A DNA stretch of 64,000 nt from Stutzerimonas xanthomarina (GCF_003935375.1 NZ_RHQM01000007.1:1-64000); one strand, 5' to 3'. Shown: positions 41,783-51,335, counted from the stretch's first letter. Program-made: numbers and translations. The notes: generated by a model from the letters alone, not told the origin.

Positions 41783-42253
41783 TCAAAGTGTGCCGATGCG
41801 CGCCAGCTCGGTTCTCAGCGTAGCGGCATCCAGTTGAGCGAGCGGTAGCGCGAGAAACGCGGTGAAACGTAGCTTGAGCCTGACGAGCGTGGCATCGAAC
41901 GCCGCTTTTATTTCCTCGGGGCTACCGACGCTCTCGGAAGGATCGGCAAGCCCCCAGTGCGCCTTGGTGGCCGGCCCGAAATGTACCGGGCACGCTTCGC
42001 CAGCGGCCTTGTCGCAGACGGTAATGACGAAGTCGGGATTCAGCGCCTGATGCGCGTCGCTGCTCTTGCTATACAAGCCATCAGCCGCAATGCCGGCCCG
42101 CGCCAGCGCCTCAAGCGTCAGGGGATTGATATCGCCTCGGGGTTCGCTGCCGGCGCTGAACGCGCGCATGCCGGCCGGCGCGAGATGGTTAAACAGCGCC
42201 TCGGCCAGAATGCTGCGGCAGCTGTTGGCGGTGCAGAGAAAGAGAATCTTCAT
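41783..42253 (-). CDS. arsC: Arsenate reductase, low-molecular-weight phosphatase fold (second copy)
   Basis: The 156-residue enzyme has the P-loop [18 protein letters not shown] (Cys-x5-Arg, with Cys7 as nucleophile) and the resolving region [20 protein letters not shown]. These are thioredoxin-coupled arsenate reductases, reducing arsenate to arsenite. It differs from the other ArsC at 42634 in its longer C-terminus and the extra Cys after the nucleophile. It lies 14 bp from arsR and 19 bp from arsH. Confidence 0.9.
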   Translation of the reverse strand: MKILFLCTANSCRSILAEALFNHLAPAGMRAFSAGSEPRGDINPLTLEALARAGIAADGLYSKSSDAHQALNPDFVITVCDKAAGEACPVHFGPATKAHWGLADPSESVGSPEEIKAAFDATLVRLKLRFTAFLALPLAQLDAATLRTELARIGTL

Positions 42254-42266
42254 GGTCGTTCTTGAT

Positions 42267-42623
42267 TCAGGCGCATGAGCTGGCGCGTTCTGGGCGGTTG
42301 CGCATACTTTCGAGGCGCTGCACGTTATCGCCCAGCCAATTCTTGTTGGCGGCCAGGATCGGCTGCAGCATGTCGGTCACCCAGTCAGGCAGGTGCGGGT
42401 GGAGTCGGTAGTAAACCCATTGGCCCTGGCGGCGGTCTTCCAGAATTCCGCATCCGCGCAGCAGCGCCAGATGCCGCGAGATCTTTGGCTGGCTTTCATC
42501 CAGCGCACAGGTCAGCTCGCAGACACACAATTCGCCTTCACGGGCGACGAGCAACGCGATCCGCACGCGAGTCTCGTCTGCCAGGCATTTGAATACAGTG
42601 GTAGGTGTCAGGTGCTCGACCAT
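42267..42623 (-). CDS. arsR: Arsenite-responsive repressor ArsR
   Basis: The 118-residue winged-helix protein has FKCLADETRVRIALLVAREG, the metal-sensing pair in ELCVCELTCALDESQPKISR (Cys-Val-Cys in helix 3/4 plus a third Cys), and HLALLRGCGILEDRRQGQWV. Arsenite binding releases it from operators. The start at 42623 fits family length; the frame open to 42800 overlaps the arsC gene in another frame. It is the second gene of the operon, after arsC, so its own level rises on induction. Candidate operators lie in the 43048-43243 gap. Confidence 0.92.
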   Translation of the reverse strand: MVEHLTPTTVFKCLADETRVRIALLVAREGELCVCELTCALDESQPKISRHLALLRGCGILEDRRQGQWVYYRLHPHLPDWVTDMLQPILAANKNWLGDNVQRLESMRNRPERASSCA

Positions 42624-42633
42624 TGATATCTTC

Positions 42634-43047
42634 TCAGCGCTTGCTCTTGACCAACACGAACATCTTGATCCGCTCATGTATCTCGTGAAGCGTGTGCCGG
42701 TAGGCATCCGGCTGGTCGCTGGTGGCAGGGTCTTCGAAGTTCCAGGCGATGTACTCGCCCGCACCAGGCAGTGCAAGGCATTCCAATGACGACTTATCAC
42801 ACAGCGTGATCACGAAATCGAACGGTTGCCCTTCCACTTCCTCCAGCGATTTGCTGTGCAAACCCACTGTCGCAACACCAAGCTGCTCGAGCGCTGCCAA
42901 CGCTCGTAGATCGACCTGGGTGGGAGCGGTGCCTGCACTGAACGCCTCGAAGTGCTCCGAATCGGTATGCCGCAGCAACGCCTCGGCGAGCTGGGAGCGT
43001 GCCGAGTTGGCGACGCAGACGAACAGGACGCGTGATTCATAGGCCAT
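42634..43047 (-). CDS. arsC: Arsenate reductase (first copy, first gene of the operon)
   Basis: The 137-residue enzyme has the P-loop VLFVCVANSARSQLAEALLR with Cys-x5-Arg, and FVITLCDKSSLECLALPG with the two later redox cysteines, the layout of thioredoxin-linked ArsC. The start at 43047 (MAYESRV) was used; five extra codons upstream are open but poor in signal. It begins 38 bp from an inverted repeat resembling an ArsR site. Having two related arsenate reductases in one operon is common in resistant pseudomonads. Confidence 0.9.
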   Translation of the reverse strand: MAYESRVLFVCVANSARSQLAEALLRHTDSEHFEAFSAGTAPTQVDLRALAALEQLGVATVGLHSKSLEEVEGQPFDFVITLCDKSSLECLALPGAGEYIAWNFEDPATSDQPDAYRHTLHEIHERIKMFVLVKSKR

Positions 43048-43084
43048 GAAGCCGCCCCCCATCAGATATGCCTGGGCGAATATA

Positions 43085-43103
43085 TTGCTTAGCGCATAAG
43101 CAA
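43085..43103. promoter_or_regulatory. Candidate ArsR operator for the minus-strand ars arm
   Basis: TTGCTTA (43085-43091) and TAAGCAA (43097-43103) form a perfect 7-bp inverted repeat around GCGCA, 38 bp before the first arsC start codon. CGAATATA lies just beside it, echoing the second candidate site at 43207-43220. Confidence 0.55.
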
Positions 43104-43206
43104 GTAAAGCTCTCTCTCTCGAGCTAGGCCAGCTATTTACTGCGCGCTGTCAAAGGCGAGTTTGTTGCGCCGGAACAAGAGGCGTATATTCCGTATCGCA
43201 TATATT

Positions 43207-43220
43207 TATTCGAACGAATA
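43207..43220. promoter_or_regulatory. Candidate ArsR operator for the plus-strand ars arm
   Basis: TATTCG-AA-CGAATA is a perfect 6-bp inverted repeat, 23 bp before the monooxygenase start and within an AT-rich stretch. It resembles TTCG/CGAA-type ArsR boxes from memory. Confidence 0.5.
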
Positions 43221-43243
43221 TCCGCCTTCACGGGAGCCGCTTG

Positions 43244-44326
43244 ATGACAGCACCCAATGTTCTCGATGTCATCATCATTGGCGCAGGACAGTCCGCCCTG
43301 ACGACTGCGTACTTTGTGCGCCGCACGTCGCTGTCCTACCTGCTGTTGGATGAACAGCCCAGTCCCGGCGGCGCATGGCTGCACGCCTGGGAGTCGCTGA
43401 GACTGTTCTCACCCGCCGCCTGGAGCTCGATTGCCGGCTGGCCGATGCCTGCTCCGGCCGAGCCGGGCAATCCAACGCGCAGCGATGTTATCGATTATTT
43501 GCGACGTTACGAAGATCGCTACCGGTTTCCCATTCAGCGATCGGTTCGAGTCGATACGATCAGCCGCCTCGACGATCTCTGGCGTGTGCAAGCGGGCGAT
43601 CAGCATTGGCTGGCTCGCGCAGTCATCAGTGCGACGGGCACCTGGAGCAAGCCTTTCATTCCGCCTTATGAAAGGCGCGAGCTTTTTCAGGGTGCGCAGA
43701 TTCACTCGGCTCACTACCGTGACCCTGGCCCCTTCGCAGGTAAACGGGTGATGGTGGTAGGCGGTGGAAACTCCGGCGCGCAGGTCCTCGCCGAGTTATC
43801 CAGAGTCAGCGAGACACGCTGGGTCACTCAGGAGCCACCTGCGTTTCTGCCCGACGATGTCGACGGCCGCGTGCTGTTCGAGCGCGCCACCGCGCGCTGG
43901 AAGGCGCAGCAGGAGGGGCGCAGCATCGACGAGCCGGCCGGCGGCTTCGGTGACATCGTCATGGTGCCGCCGGTGCGCGCAGCCCGCGAGCGTGGCCTTC
44001 TGGTGGCCGAGCGCCCCTTCGCGCGCTTCACCGAAACGGGAGTCGAGTGGGAGGATGGGCGTCGTGAGGAGCTGGACGCGGTGATCTGGTGCACAGGTTT
44101 CCGCCCGGCACTGGATCATCTTCGTGAACTCGGCATCATCGAGGCCGATGGCAAAGTACAGGTAGAAGGCACCCGTGTCGTGAAGCAACCCAATCTCTGG
44201 CTGGTGGGCTACGGCGACTGGACCGGCATGGCATCTGCCACGCTGATCGGCGTCACCCGCACGGCGCGAAGTACCGTCGATGAGCTCGTTCAGGCACTTG
44301 CCGCAAAGGACCTGCAGCGCCCCTAG
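43244..44326 (+). CDS. ArsO-like flavin-dependent monooxygenase
   Basis: The 360-residue enzyme has an FAD-binding [19 protein letters not shown] at the start, a second Rossmann motif [19 protein letters not shown] for NADPH near residue 167, and the end [20 protein letters not shown] common to such oxygenases. Related proteins in ars clusters (ArsO) are thought to act on arsenicals. The ATG at 43244 has GGGAG 8 bp upstream; a TTG three bases earlier is also possible. It is the first gene of the plus-strand ars arm, divergent from arsC with two inverted repeats between. Confidence 0.8.
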   Translation: MTAPNVLDVIIIGAGQSALTTAYFVRRTSLSYLLLDEQPSPGGAWLHAWESLRLFSPAAWSSIAGWPMPAPAEPGNPTRSDVIDYLRRYEDRYRFPIQRSVRVDTISRLDDLWRVQAGDQHWLARAVISATGTWSKPFIPPYERRELFQGAQIHSAHYRDPGPFAGKRVMVVGGGNSGAQVLAELSRVSETRWVTQEPPAFLPDDVDGRVLFERATARWKAQQEGRSIDEPAGGFGDIVMVPPVRAARERGLLVAERPFARFTETGVEWEDGRREELDAVIWCTGFRPALDHLRELGIIEADGKVQVEGTRVVKQPNLWLVGYGDWTGMASATLIGVTRTARSTVDELVQALAAKDLQRP

Positions 44327-44374
44327 CAACCACCGATGCAATCCCGATCATCATGCGAAAAGGTGTAATTAGCG

Positions 44375-45454
44375 ATGTCCAGTCAATGTGAAGTGGCCGG
44401 GAAGAAAGCGGCCGGCGTCCCGCTCGGATTCTTCGAGCGTTATCTGACGCTCTGGGTCTTTCTCTGCATCGTTGCCGGCACCCTCCTCGGTCTGGGACTG
44501 CCCGCTGCCGCACAAGCGGTCGGCGCGCTGGAAATCGCCCATGTGAACATTCCGGTCGGCCTGCTGATCTGGGTGATGATCATCCCGATGCTGATGAAGA
44601 TCGATTTCTCGGCGCTGCGGGAGGTTTATGCACAACGGGCGAGCATGGGCATCACGCTGTTCGTCAACTGGGCGGTCAAGCCATTCACCATGGCCCTGCT
44701 CGGCTGGGTATTCATAGAGCATGTCTTCGCGCCGTGGCTCCCGGCTTCCGAGCTCGATAGCTACATGGCTGGCCTGATCCTCCTGGGCGCCGCACCCTGC
44801 ACGGCGATGGTTTTCGTCTGGAGCAATCTCTGCAACGGCAACGCCAATTTCACCCTGACCCAAGTGGCGCTGAACGATGTGGTAATGGTATTTGCCTTTG
44901 CGCCAATCGTCGCCCTGCTGCTCGGCGTGTCGTCGATTCCAGTGCCCTGGGATACCCTGTTGCTCTCGGTAGTGATGTACATCGTCATTCCGCTGGCCAT
45001 CGCCCAGTTCATTCGCGGCAGGCTGATGAAGCGCGGTGAGCCGGCCTTTCAGGCGGCACTGGCGAAGGTGCAGCCATTTTCCATCGTGGCGTTGCTGGCG
45101 ACTCTCGTCCTGCTGTTCTCCTTCCAGGGCGAAGCGATCGTGGCCCAGCCGTTGATCATCGCCATGCTCGCGGTACCGATCCTGCTGCAAACACTATTCA
45201 TCGCCGGACTGGGCTACTGGCTCAACCGTCGCTTCCTGGTTCGCCATGATGTTGCCGGCCCTTCAGCGATGATCGGTGCTTCGAACTTCTTCGAACTGGC
45301 GGTTGCCGTTGCGATCGTGCTCTATGGTTTCAATTCAGGCGCGGCCCTTGCGACCGTAGTTGGCGTATTGATCGAGGTGCCGGTCATGCTCTGGCTGGTG
45401 CGCAGCATCAACCGCAGCCGTGACTGGTACAACCGGGCGTTGCCGGCTGATTGA
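44375..45454 (+). CDS. ACR3-family arsenite efflux permease
   Basis: The 359-residue protein has ten predicted membrane helices. ACR3 signatures are seen: IPVGLLIWVMIIPMLMKIDF, LLGAAPCTAMVFVWSNLCNG with the essential Cys, TLTQVALNDVVMVFAFAP and MIGASNFFELAVAVAIVLYG. It exports arsenite from the cytoplasm using the proton gradient and complements the ArsC reductases encoded on the other arm. The start at 44375 lacks a strong binding site, so the first few residues are uncertain. No arsB gene is present, so this is the main arsenite pump. Confidence 0.93.
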   Translation: MSSQCEVAGKKAAGVPLGFFERYLTLWVFLCIVAGTLLGLGLPAAAQAVGALEIAHVNIPVGLLIWVMIIPMLMKIDFSALREVYAQRASMGITLFVNWAVKPFTMALLGWVFIEHVFAPWLPASELDSYMAGLILLGAAPCTAMVFVWSNLCNGNANFTLTQVALNDVVMVFAFAPIVALLLGVSSIPVPWDTLLLSVVMYIVIPLAIAQFIRGRLMKRGEPAFQAALAKVQPFSIVALLATLVLLFSFQGEAIVAQPLIIAMLAVPILLQTLFIAGLGYWLNRRFLVRHDVAGPSAMIGASNFFELAVAVAIVLYGFNSGAALATVVGVLIEVPVMLWLVRSINRSRDWYNRALPAD

Positions 45455-45545
45455 GCTGGAACTACTCACCTTCGCTTGACCCTGATCAGCAGGGCGGCGC
45501 GCAGGCTGACTACCATCGATGCAGACGCCTGAGAGGACCACAGAC

Positions 45546-46922
45546 ATGGACAGCCCCGCACAAGAGCAGCCTGCCTCGACCAGTGACACACCACTTTCGC
45601 TGAGAGCGCACTTGGCTAACTTCTGGCGGGGCCATCCCACCGAAGCCAAAGTGCTGCTCGGAATGTGCGCGGCGTTCCTGCTGATCTTCTTCCTGCCGAT
45701 GGGCCAGCCCCGTTTCGAAAACGCGGTACTGGAAGGCCTACGCCTGACGCAGTGGTACGCCCGTGAACATGTGATTCTCTGCCTGCTGCCAGCCTTCGTC
45801 ATCGCGGGCGCAATGGCCGTCTACATCAGCCAGGGCGCACTGATGAAGCACCTAGGCCCGGCTTCGCCGAAGCCCGTGGCGTTCGGTGTGGCATCCATCG
45901 CCGGCACGCTGCTGGCGGTGTGCTCCTGCACCGTACTGCCGCTGTTTGGCGGCATATACAAGCGCGGTGCCGGCCTGGGTGCAGCAATCGCCTTTCTCTA
46001 TTCGGGGCCGGCGATCAACGTCATGGCCATCGTGGTCACCGCCAAGGTGCTTGGCGCCGAGCTCGGGATCGCTCGAGCCGTTGGCGCCATCGTGTTCGCC
46101 TTGGTAATCGGCGCCATCATGCACCTGCTCTACCGCCGCGAGGAGGCTGCACGTGCGGCCAAAAGTGCCCGCGGTTTCGCCGGTGACGACGACGGGCACC
46201 CGCTCGGCGACATCGTCGCCTTGTTCAGCTTGATGATCGGAATTCTGGTATTCGCCAACTGGGCCAGCGCGGAGAACTCGGCCTGGATGGCCGTGCATGC
46301 CTGGAAGTGGCCAATCACCGCGACCCTCGCCATCTTGCTGGCGTCATTGCTGGTGCGTCGCTGGAACTGGTCGGTACGACCGTTGCTCATGATTGGCGCG
46401 CTGGTCGCTGCGAGCGCTCTGCTTGCGCCTCAGTGGCCGGAGCTTGCCATGGTCATAGGCATCGCGGGGTTGATGCTACAGGCCAGTCGCCAGAACGCAG
46501 CAAGCCAGGAATGGGTCGGTCAGAGCTGGGACTTCACCAAACAGATCATGCCGTTACTGCTTGGCGGGGTGCTGATCGCCGGCATGCTGCTCGGCCGCCC
46601 CGGCCACGAAGGGCTGATTCCCAGCGAGTGGGTCGTCTGGGCTGTGGGCGACAACAGCTTCACCTCCACCCTCCTCGCCTCGGTCCTCGGCGCCTTCATG
46701 TATTTTTCTACCCTGACCGAAGTACCCATCGTGGAAGGTCTGTTGGGCGCAGGAATGGGCAAGGGCCCGGCACTGGCAATCCTTCTGGCGGGGCCTGCGT
46801 TGTCGCTACCGAACATGCTGGTGATTCGTACCGTGCTCGGCACGCAGAAAACGATCGTGTACTGCTCGCTGGTAGTGGTCATGGCCACGCTCAGCGACTA
46901 TCTCTATGGCCAACTGATGTGA
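45546..46922 (+). CDS. Two-cysteine permease (DUF318/PF03773 family, ArsP-like)
   Basis: The 458-residue protein has about ten membrane helices, and the family motif VCSCTVLPLFGGIYKRGAG with the Cys-x-Cys pair near residue 124, followed by LGAAIAFLYSGPAINVMAI, then repeated near STLTEVPIVEGLLGAGMGKG. ArsP permeases of this family export trivalent organoarsenicals. AGAGGA precedes the ATG at 45546. The mini-thioredoxin gene follows by 8 bp, a linkage widely seen for this permease family; the small redoxin probably delivers thiols or electrons to the permease cysteines. Confidence 0.8.
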   Translation: MDSPAQEQPASTSDTPLSLRAHLANFWRGHPTEAKVLLGMCAAFLLIFFLPMGQPRFENAVLEGLRLTQWYAREHVILCLLPAFVIAGAMAVYISQGALMKHLGPASPKPVAFGVASIAGTLLAVCSCTVLPLFGGIYKRGAGLGAAIAFLYSGPAINVMAIVVTAKVLGAELGIARAVGAIVFALVIGAIMHLLYRREEAARAAKSARGFAGDDDGHPLGDIVALFSLMIGILVFANWASAENSAWMAVHAWKWPITATLAILLASLLVRRWNWSVRPLLMIGALVAASALLAPQWPELAMVIGIAGLMLQASRQNAASQEWVGQSWDFTKQIMPLLLGGVLIAGMLLGRPGHEGLIPSEWVVWAVGDNSFTSTLLASVLGAFMYFSTLTEVPIVEGLLGAGMGKGPALAILLAGPALSLPNMLVIRTVLGTQKTIVYCSLVVVMATLSDYLYGQLM

Positions 46923-46930
46923 GGACGACA

Positions 46931-47161
46931 ATGAAACTGACTGTTTATGGGTCTGGCTGCGCCAAGTGCCAACAGCTTTCCGCCAACGCCGAAGCTGCTG
47001 CGCGGCGACTCGGCCTGGAGTTCGAGGTCGAGAAAGTCACCGACGTAAACGCCATCATCGACGCGGGCATCATGCGCACCCCTGCGCTCGCAGTTGATGA
47101 GGATATTGTCGTGGAGGGCAAGGTGCCAAGCAGCGATGAGCTTGAGCAGCTGCTGGGCTGA
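46931..47161 (+). CDS. Mini-thioredoxin (thioredoxin-fold, CxxC)
   Basis: The 76-residue protein has GSGCAKCQQLSANAEAAARR with the redox CxxC (Cys10, Cys13) and a cis-Pro region in IMRTPALAVDEDIVVEGKVP. It is a short thioredoxin-2-like protein that always seems to travel with PF03773 permeases. GAGGACGACA precedes the ATG at 46931. In the arsenic arm it may reduce the permease Cys pair or help arsenate reduction. Confidence 0.85.
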   Translation: MKLTVYGSGCAKCQQLSANAEAAARRLGLEFEVEKVTDVNAIIDAGIMRTPALAVDEDIVVEGKVPSSDELEQLLG

Positions 47162-47259
47162 GTGATCTCGTCGCAATGCTGCAATGCGGCACGACTGTCG
47201 AACGGAACCGTCCTGTGCAGTTTGCGGCCTCATAGTTGAACTGTCAGGAGGAGCGAGAA

Positions 47260-47454
47260 GTGTCCGATTCGATGACGTACCTGGCCATAGCGGCCGCGGT
47301 AGCGCTGATAGCCGCGAATCTGCTTGCGATCATCAGCGTCTTCAAAAGTGAGCGAACCGTAGGCGCAAAGGCGCTTTGGGCAATCGGTATTGCCGTCTTC
47401 CCGATACTGGGACTGCTGTTCTGGCTGCTGGTCGGCTTGCGCCGGGCGCGCTGA
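47260..47454 (+). CDS. PLDc_N-type small membrane protein
   Basis: The 64-residue protein has two hydrophobic helices (LAIAAAVALIAANLLAIISV and LWAIGIAVFPILGLLFWLLV) separated by a basic SERT loop and ends GLRRAR, the pattern of the phospholipase-D nuclease N-terminal domain. The GTG at 47260 is chosen because CAGGAGGAG lies upstream; the frame also opens from an ATG/TTG earlier without such a site. It may be the last plus-strand gene of the ars arm or independent. No catalytic domain. Confidence 0.75.
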   Translation: MSDSMTYLAIAAAVALIAANLLAIISVFKSERTVGAKALWAIGIAVFPILGLLFWLLVGLRRAR

Positions 47455-47700
47455 TCAGGGCTTCAGCCCCAACAGATACAGCGCTTTGCCCAGCACCCTT
47501 ACCGAATCGGCATGTTGGCCAGCCTGATGCAGCTGCTCGCCCTCAGCACGCAACTCACGAACTTGCTGCAGCGTAGCGGCATCCTTGGGCGGATTGGTTT
47601 CGAGCTGCTCATCAATCTTGGCCATGTCGATGGGACAGTGCATCGCCAGCAGCGGCGTGCTGAACAGGACGGCAAGGGTAAAAGCTGTGAGGCGTCGCAT
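47455..47700 (-). CDS. Small exported protein
   Basis: The 81-residue protein has a signal peptide (LTAFTLAVLFSTPLLA, cut near residue 19) and a mature helical part with HCPIDMAKIDEQLETNPPKD and TLQQVRELRAEGEQLHQAGQ, ending LGKALYLLGLKP. It looks like a short helical hairpin or single TPR-like pair in the periplasm. GAGGAGAAC precedes the ATG at 47700. It converges on the small membrane protein with no gap between their stops. Unknown function. Confidence 0.75.
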   Translation of the reverse strand: MRRLTAFTLAVLFSTPLLAMHCPIDMAKIDEQLETNPPKDAATLQQVRELRAEGEQLHQAGQHADSVRVLGKALYLLGLKP

Positions 47701-47813
47701 GGCTGTTCTCCTCGCGCGAAAGGCGCTCTCGAAGTATAGATAGCCTTTACGGAGTCGCTCGTTGCCAAACTAATTGGCGTATCAAGATGCTTGGCTTTTA
47801 GCCGCGCCAAAGA

Positions 47814-47847
47814 AAAAGCCCCAAGCAACTAGTTGCTTGGGGCTTTT
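47814..47847 (-). terminator. Terminator after tRNA-Cys (perfect 34-bp palindrome)
   Basis: AAAAGCCCCAAGCAACT (47814-47830) is followed directly by its exact reverse complement (47831-47847). On the minus strand it gives a GC-rich stem with T-run, just after the tRNA-Cys gene; it would end the pgsA-tRNA transcript. Confidence 0.85.
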
Positions 47848-47852
47848 CAATA

Positions 47853-47926
47853 TGGAGGCCGATGTCGGAATCGAACCGGCGTACACGGATTTGCAATCCG
47901 CTGCATAACCACTCTGCCAACCGGCC
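47853..47926 (-). tRNA. tRNA-Cys (anticodon GCA)
   Basis: Minus-strand acceptor stem GGCCGGT pairs with ATCGGCC (one G-U), the anticodon loop is ATTGCAAAT with GCA, and the T-arm is CCGGTTCGATTCCG-like. CCA is encoded at the 3' end (47853-47855). It lies 46 bp after tRNA-Gly and shares a transcript with it. Confidence 0.95.
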
Positions 47927-47972
47927 TCAAAACGAAGGCGCCGCATTATTACTGCGGCGCGATCTTACAAAC

Positions 47973-48048
<76 letters not shown>

Positions 48049-48117
48049 GTTGTCTTGGTGACGGGCGCCATTCTATACGATCGAATGCTGCCGTCAACCC
48101 CTTGATTAAAAAAGTTT

Positions 48118-48675
48118 TTATTTCTTTTCTGAGGTGCTCAGGTGCGGCCAGGCAGCCATCAGGTAATTGATCATCGACCAAAGCGTCAGCCCCGCCGCCA
48201 CGATCAACAGCGCATAACCCAGCCCGACCCAGATTGTTGGCTGCGGCGGATTGGCCAGCAGGATCACCAACGCGACCATCTGCGCAGCGGTCTTCCACTT
48301 GCCCAGGTTCGACACCGCCACCTGCGCGCGAGCGCCCAGCTCGGCCATCCATTCGCGCAAGGCCGAGACGACGATCTCCCGACCGATGATGATTGCTGCC
48401 GGCAATGTCAGCCAGAGGTTCGAATGCTCTTCGACCAGTAACACCAGCGCTACAGCGACCATCAGCTTGTCGGCCACCGGATCGAGAAAGGCACCGAACG
48501 GCGTGCTTTGCTCGAGACGGCGCGCCAGGTAGCCATCGAGCCAGTCGGTCAGCGCCGCAACGGTGAATACTGCACTCGCGGCCAGGTAGCTCCAGTAGAA
48601 CGGGAGATAGAACAGCAGAATGAAGATGGGTATCAGCAGCACGCGTAGAACGGTGAGCAAGTTCGGGATATTCAT
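48118..48675 (-). CDS. pgsA: CDP-diacylglycerol-glycerol-3-phosphate 3-phosphatidyltransferase
   Basis: The 185-residue membrane enzyme makes phosphatidylglycerol phosphate. It starts [18 protein letters not shown], has the CDP-alcohol transferase signature [20 protein letters not shown] then [20 protein letters not shown] (the D-x2-DG-x2-AR-x8-G-x3-D-x3-D pattern), and ends in two further helices. It is third in the gacA-uvrC-pgsA operon, 34 bp after uvrC. The tRNA pair follows by 70 bp on the same strand. Confidence 0.95.
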   Translation of the reverse strand: MNIPNLLTVLRVLLIPIFILLFYLPFYWSYLAASAVFTVAALTDWLDGYLARRLEQSTPFGAFLDPVADKLMVAVALVLLVEEHSNLWLTLPAAIIIGREIVVSALREWMAELGARAQVAVSNLGKWKTAAQMVALVILLANPPQPTIWVGLGYALLIVAAGLTLWSMINYLMAAWPHLSTSEKK

Positions 48676-48708
48676 CGGTACCACTGATCGGCGGAATTCG
48701 GGGACAGT

Positions 48709-50532
48709 TTACTCACTGTGCAGGGCGGCATAAATCGACTCGGCAAGCTTTTTACTGATGCCGGGAGCCTTGGCGATCTCGTCGAGGCTGGCTCTGCACA
48801 GTTCCTGAAGACCGCCGAAATGCGTAAGCAGTTCGCGACGGCGCTTCGGTCCGATGCCAGGGACACCTTCGAGCGTCGAGGTTCGCCGCGCTTTTCCGCG
48901 TCTGGCACGGTGGCCGGTAATGGCGAAACGGTGCGCCTCGTCGCGCACCTGCTGGATCAGGTGCAGCGCCGGCGAGTCTGCGGGAAGCGTGAACTCGTGA
49001 GCCGCATCGTTGAGGTAAAGGGTTTCCAGCCCCGGCTTGCGCGTCACACCCTTGGCCACGCCGAGCAGGATCAGATCCGGCACGGCCAGTTCTTCGAGCA
49101 CTTCACGCGCCATGTTCAGCTGGCCCTTGCCGCCATCGACCAGCAGGATGTCCGGTAGCTTGCCCTCGCCCTCCGCTGCCTTGCGGAAACGCCGGGACAG
49201 CGCCTGGTGCATCGCCGCATAGTCATCGCCCGCGGTAACACCCTCGATGTTGTAGCGTCGATAGTCCGACTTCAGCGGTCCCTCCGGCCCGAAGACCACG
49301 CAGGATGCCACCGTCGCCTCGCCGCTGGAATGGCTGATGTCGAAGCATTCCAGGCGCATCGGCGGTTCGTCGAGTTCCAGCGCTTCGGCCAGCGCGTCGA
49401 ACCGAGCGGACAGATGCTGACGATTGGCCAGGCGTGCAGCCATCGCCTGTTCCGCGTTGGTCAGCGCCAGCTGCTGCCAGCGCGCACGCGTGCCACGTAC
49501 GCGATGGGTAATGGTCAGATCGAAGCTGCGCAGCTCGGCGATGGCACTGATCAGCGTCGGAAAGTCCTCGTGCACGGCGTTGACGATCAGCTCTCCCGGC
49601 AGATCGCGTTCGGCGGCGCCCAGGTAGTACTGCTCGAGAAACGCCTGCAGCACCTCGGCGACACTTTCCTCGATAGCCACCTGCGGGAAGAAATTCTTGC
49701 TCCCCAGCACCCGGCCGCCACGCACGGTGATCAGGTGAACGCAGGCGCCGCCCGGGCTGACCACCGCGGCGACGATATCCACGTCGCCAGTGCCGCCCTC
49801 CATGCTCTGCTGATCCTGCACGCGACGCAGGATGCCGATCTGATCGCGAATCTCGGCGGCACGCTCGAAATCGAGGTTCATCGCCGCCTTTTCCATATTG
49901 CGTGACAGCTCTTCGGCCAGCGCATTGCTACGGCCTTCGAGGAACATGACCGAATGTCGTACGTCCTCGGCGTATTCCTCCGGCTCGACCAGATTTACGC
50001 ACGGCGCCTTGCAGCGCTTGATCTGGTACTGCAGGCAGGGACGTGTGCGGTTGCGGTAGTAGCTGTCTTCGCATTGGCGTACGAAGAAAGCCTTCTGCAG
50101 CAGGCTCAGGCTTTCGCGGATCGCGCCGGCGCTCGGATAGGGGCCGAAGTAGCGTCCCGGCTCCTTCTTCGCGCCCCGGTGAATACTCAGTCGTGGAAAC
50201 TCACCGGCCGAGAGGAACACATAGGGATAGGACTTATCGTCCCGCAGCAGGATGTTGTAAGGCGGTCGCCATTGTTTGATCAGGGTCTGCTCGAGCAGCA
50301 GCGCCTCGGTCTCGTTGGCGGTGATGGTGGTTTCGACCTGAGCGATCTTGGCCACCAGCGCGGCGGTCTTCGGCGCCTGGCCCGTCTTGCGGAAATAGCT
50401 GGCCAGACGCTTCTTGAGATTCTTGGCCTTGCCGACGTAGAGCAGTTTGGCCTGCGCATCGAACATGCGGTAGACGCCCGGCCGGCCGCTGCAGGCGGCC
50501 AGGAACGCCGATGGGTCGAAGGTTTCGCTCAT
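48709..50532 (-). CDS. uvrC: Excinuclease ABC subunit C
   Basis: The 607-residue nuclease of nucleotide-excision repair makes both incisions near a lesion bound by UvrB. It has the GIY-YIG domain ([19 protein letters not shown] then [11 protein letters not shown]) at 15-45, the UVR motif near 205-235 ([20 protein letters not shown]), the RNase H-like C-terminal nuclease region with [17 protein letters not shown], and two helix-hairpin-helix motifs at the end ([20 protein letters not shown]). Length is normal. The ATG overlaps the gacA stop (TGATG), as is typical for this pseudomonad operon. Confidence 0.97.
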   Translation of the reverse strand: MSETFDPSAFLAACSGRPGVYRMFDAQAKLLYVGKAKNLKKRLASYFRKTGQAPKTAALVAKIAQVETTITANETEALLLEQTLIKQWRPPYNILLRDDKSYPYVFLSAGEFPRLSIHRGAKKEPGRYFGPYPSAGAIRESLSLLQKAFFVRQCEDSYYRNRTRPCLQYQIKRCKAPCVNLVEPEEYAEDVRHSVMFLEGRSNALAEELSRNMEKAAMNLDFERAAEIRDQIGILRRVQDQQSMEGGTGDVDIVAAVVSPGGACVHLITVRGGRVLGSKNFFPQVAIEESVAEVLQAFLEQYYLGAAERDLPGELIVNAVHEDFPTLISAIAELRSFDLTITHRVRGTRARWQQLALTNAEQAMAARLANRQHLSARFDALAEALELDEPPMRLECFDISHSSGEATVASCVVFGPEGPLKSDYRRYNIEGVTAGDDYAAMHQALSRRFRKAAEGEGKLPDILLVDGGKGQLNMAREVLEELAVPDLILLGVAKGVTRKPGLETLYLNDAAHEFTLPADSPALHLIQQVRDEAHRFAITGHRARRGKARRTSTLEGVPGIGPKRRRELLTHFGGLQELCRASLDEIAKAPGISKKLAESIYAALHSE

Positions 50533-51176
50533 CAGTTGACGGTGTCGACCATCCCGTGGCGAACCGCCAGCAGGGCAAGCTCGACATCACTGGTAATCGA
50601 CAGCTTTTCGAAGATGCGATAACGATAGGTGTTGACTGTTTTCGGCGAGAGACAGAGCTTGTCGGAGATGCTCTGCACCTTCTGGCAGTTGGCGATCATC
50701 AATGCGATCTGGATTTCCCGCTCCGAGAGCAGATCGAATGGCGATTCGCTGAGCTGCGGCTGGAAGGATTTGAGCGCCAGTTGCTGGGCGATCTGCGGGC
50801 TGATGTAGCGCTGACCACCAAATACCATGCGAATGGCCTGCACCATTTCTTCCAGCGCCGCACCTTTGGTCAGATAACCCGCCGCGCCAGCCTGCAGGAG
50901 GCGCGTCGGGAAAGGGTCTTCTTCACATATGGTCACAGCGATGACCTTCAGATCGGGATAGCTGCGCAGCAGCTTGCGGGTCGCCTCGAGGCCACCGATG
51001 CCCGGCATCTTGACGTCCATCAGCACCACATCAGGCTTCAGTTCCCGCGCCTTGCGGATGGCGTCTTCGCCGGAATCCGCCTGGCCTATCACCTGAAGAC
51101 CGGAGATGTCCGCCAGCATGCGACTGATGCCCGTGCGAACCAGATCGTGGTCATCGACCACCAGCACCCTAATCAA
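50532..51176 (-). CDS. gacA: Response regulator GacA
   Basis: The 214-residue protein has a receiver domain ([20 protein letters not shown] with acidic pocket, [13 protein letters not shown] with the phospho-accepting Asp54, and Lys in GYLTKGAA) and a LuxR-type helix-turn-helix ([39 protein letters not shown]). Activated by GacS it switches on small regulatory RNAs such as RsmY/Z, controlling secondary metabolism and biofilm. The start is a TTG at 51176 preceded by GAGGTG, a known feature of pseudomonad gacA. First gene of the operon with uvrC and pgsA. Confidence 0.95.
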   Translation of the reverse strand: MIRVLVVDDHDLVRTGISRMLADISGLQVIGQADSGEDAIRKARELKPDVVLMDVKMPGIGGLEATRKLLRSYPDLKVIAVTICEEDPFPTRLLQAGAAGYLTKGAALEEMVQAIRMVFGGQRYISPQIAQQLALKSFQPQLSESPFDLLSEREIQIALMIANCQKVQSISDKLCLSPKTVNTYRYRIFEKLSITSDVELALLAVRHGMVDTVN

Positions 51177-51335
51177 GCAGACACCTCATTGACCGTACTA
51201 AAAGCTGGCTGGCTGCTCGCTTTTTCAGGAGCGAACTCTATCAAAAAAATCATCGGCCTGGCCGATCACGACGCAGGTAACTGATCGAGATCATAAGTCC
51301 ATCCCCTCTGCCGACGAATTGCATGCTGAACGCCG

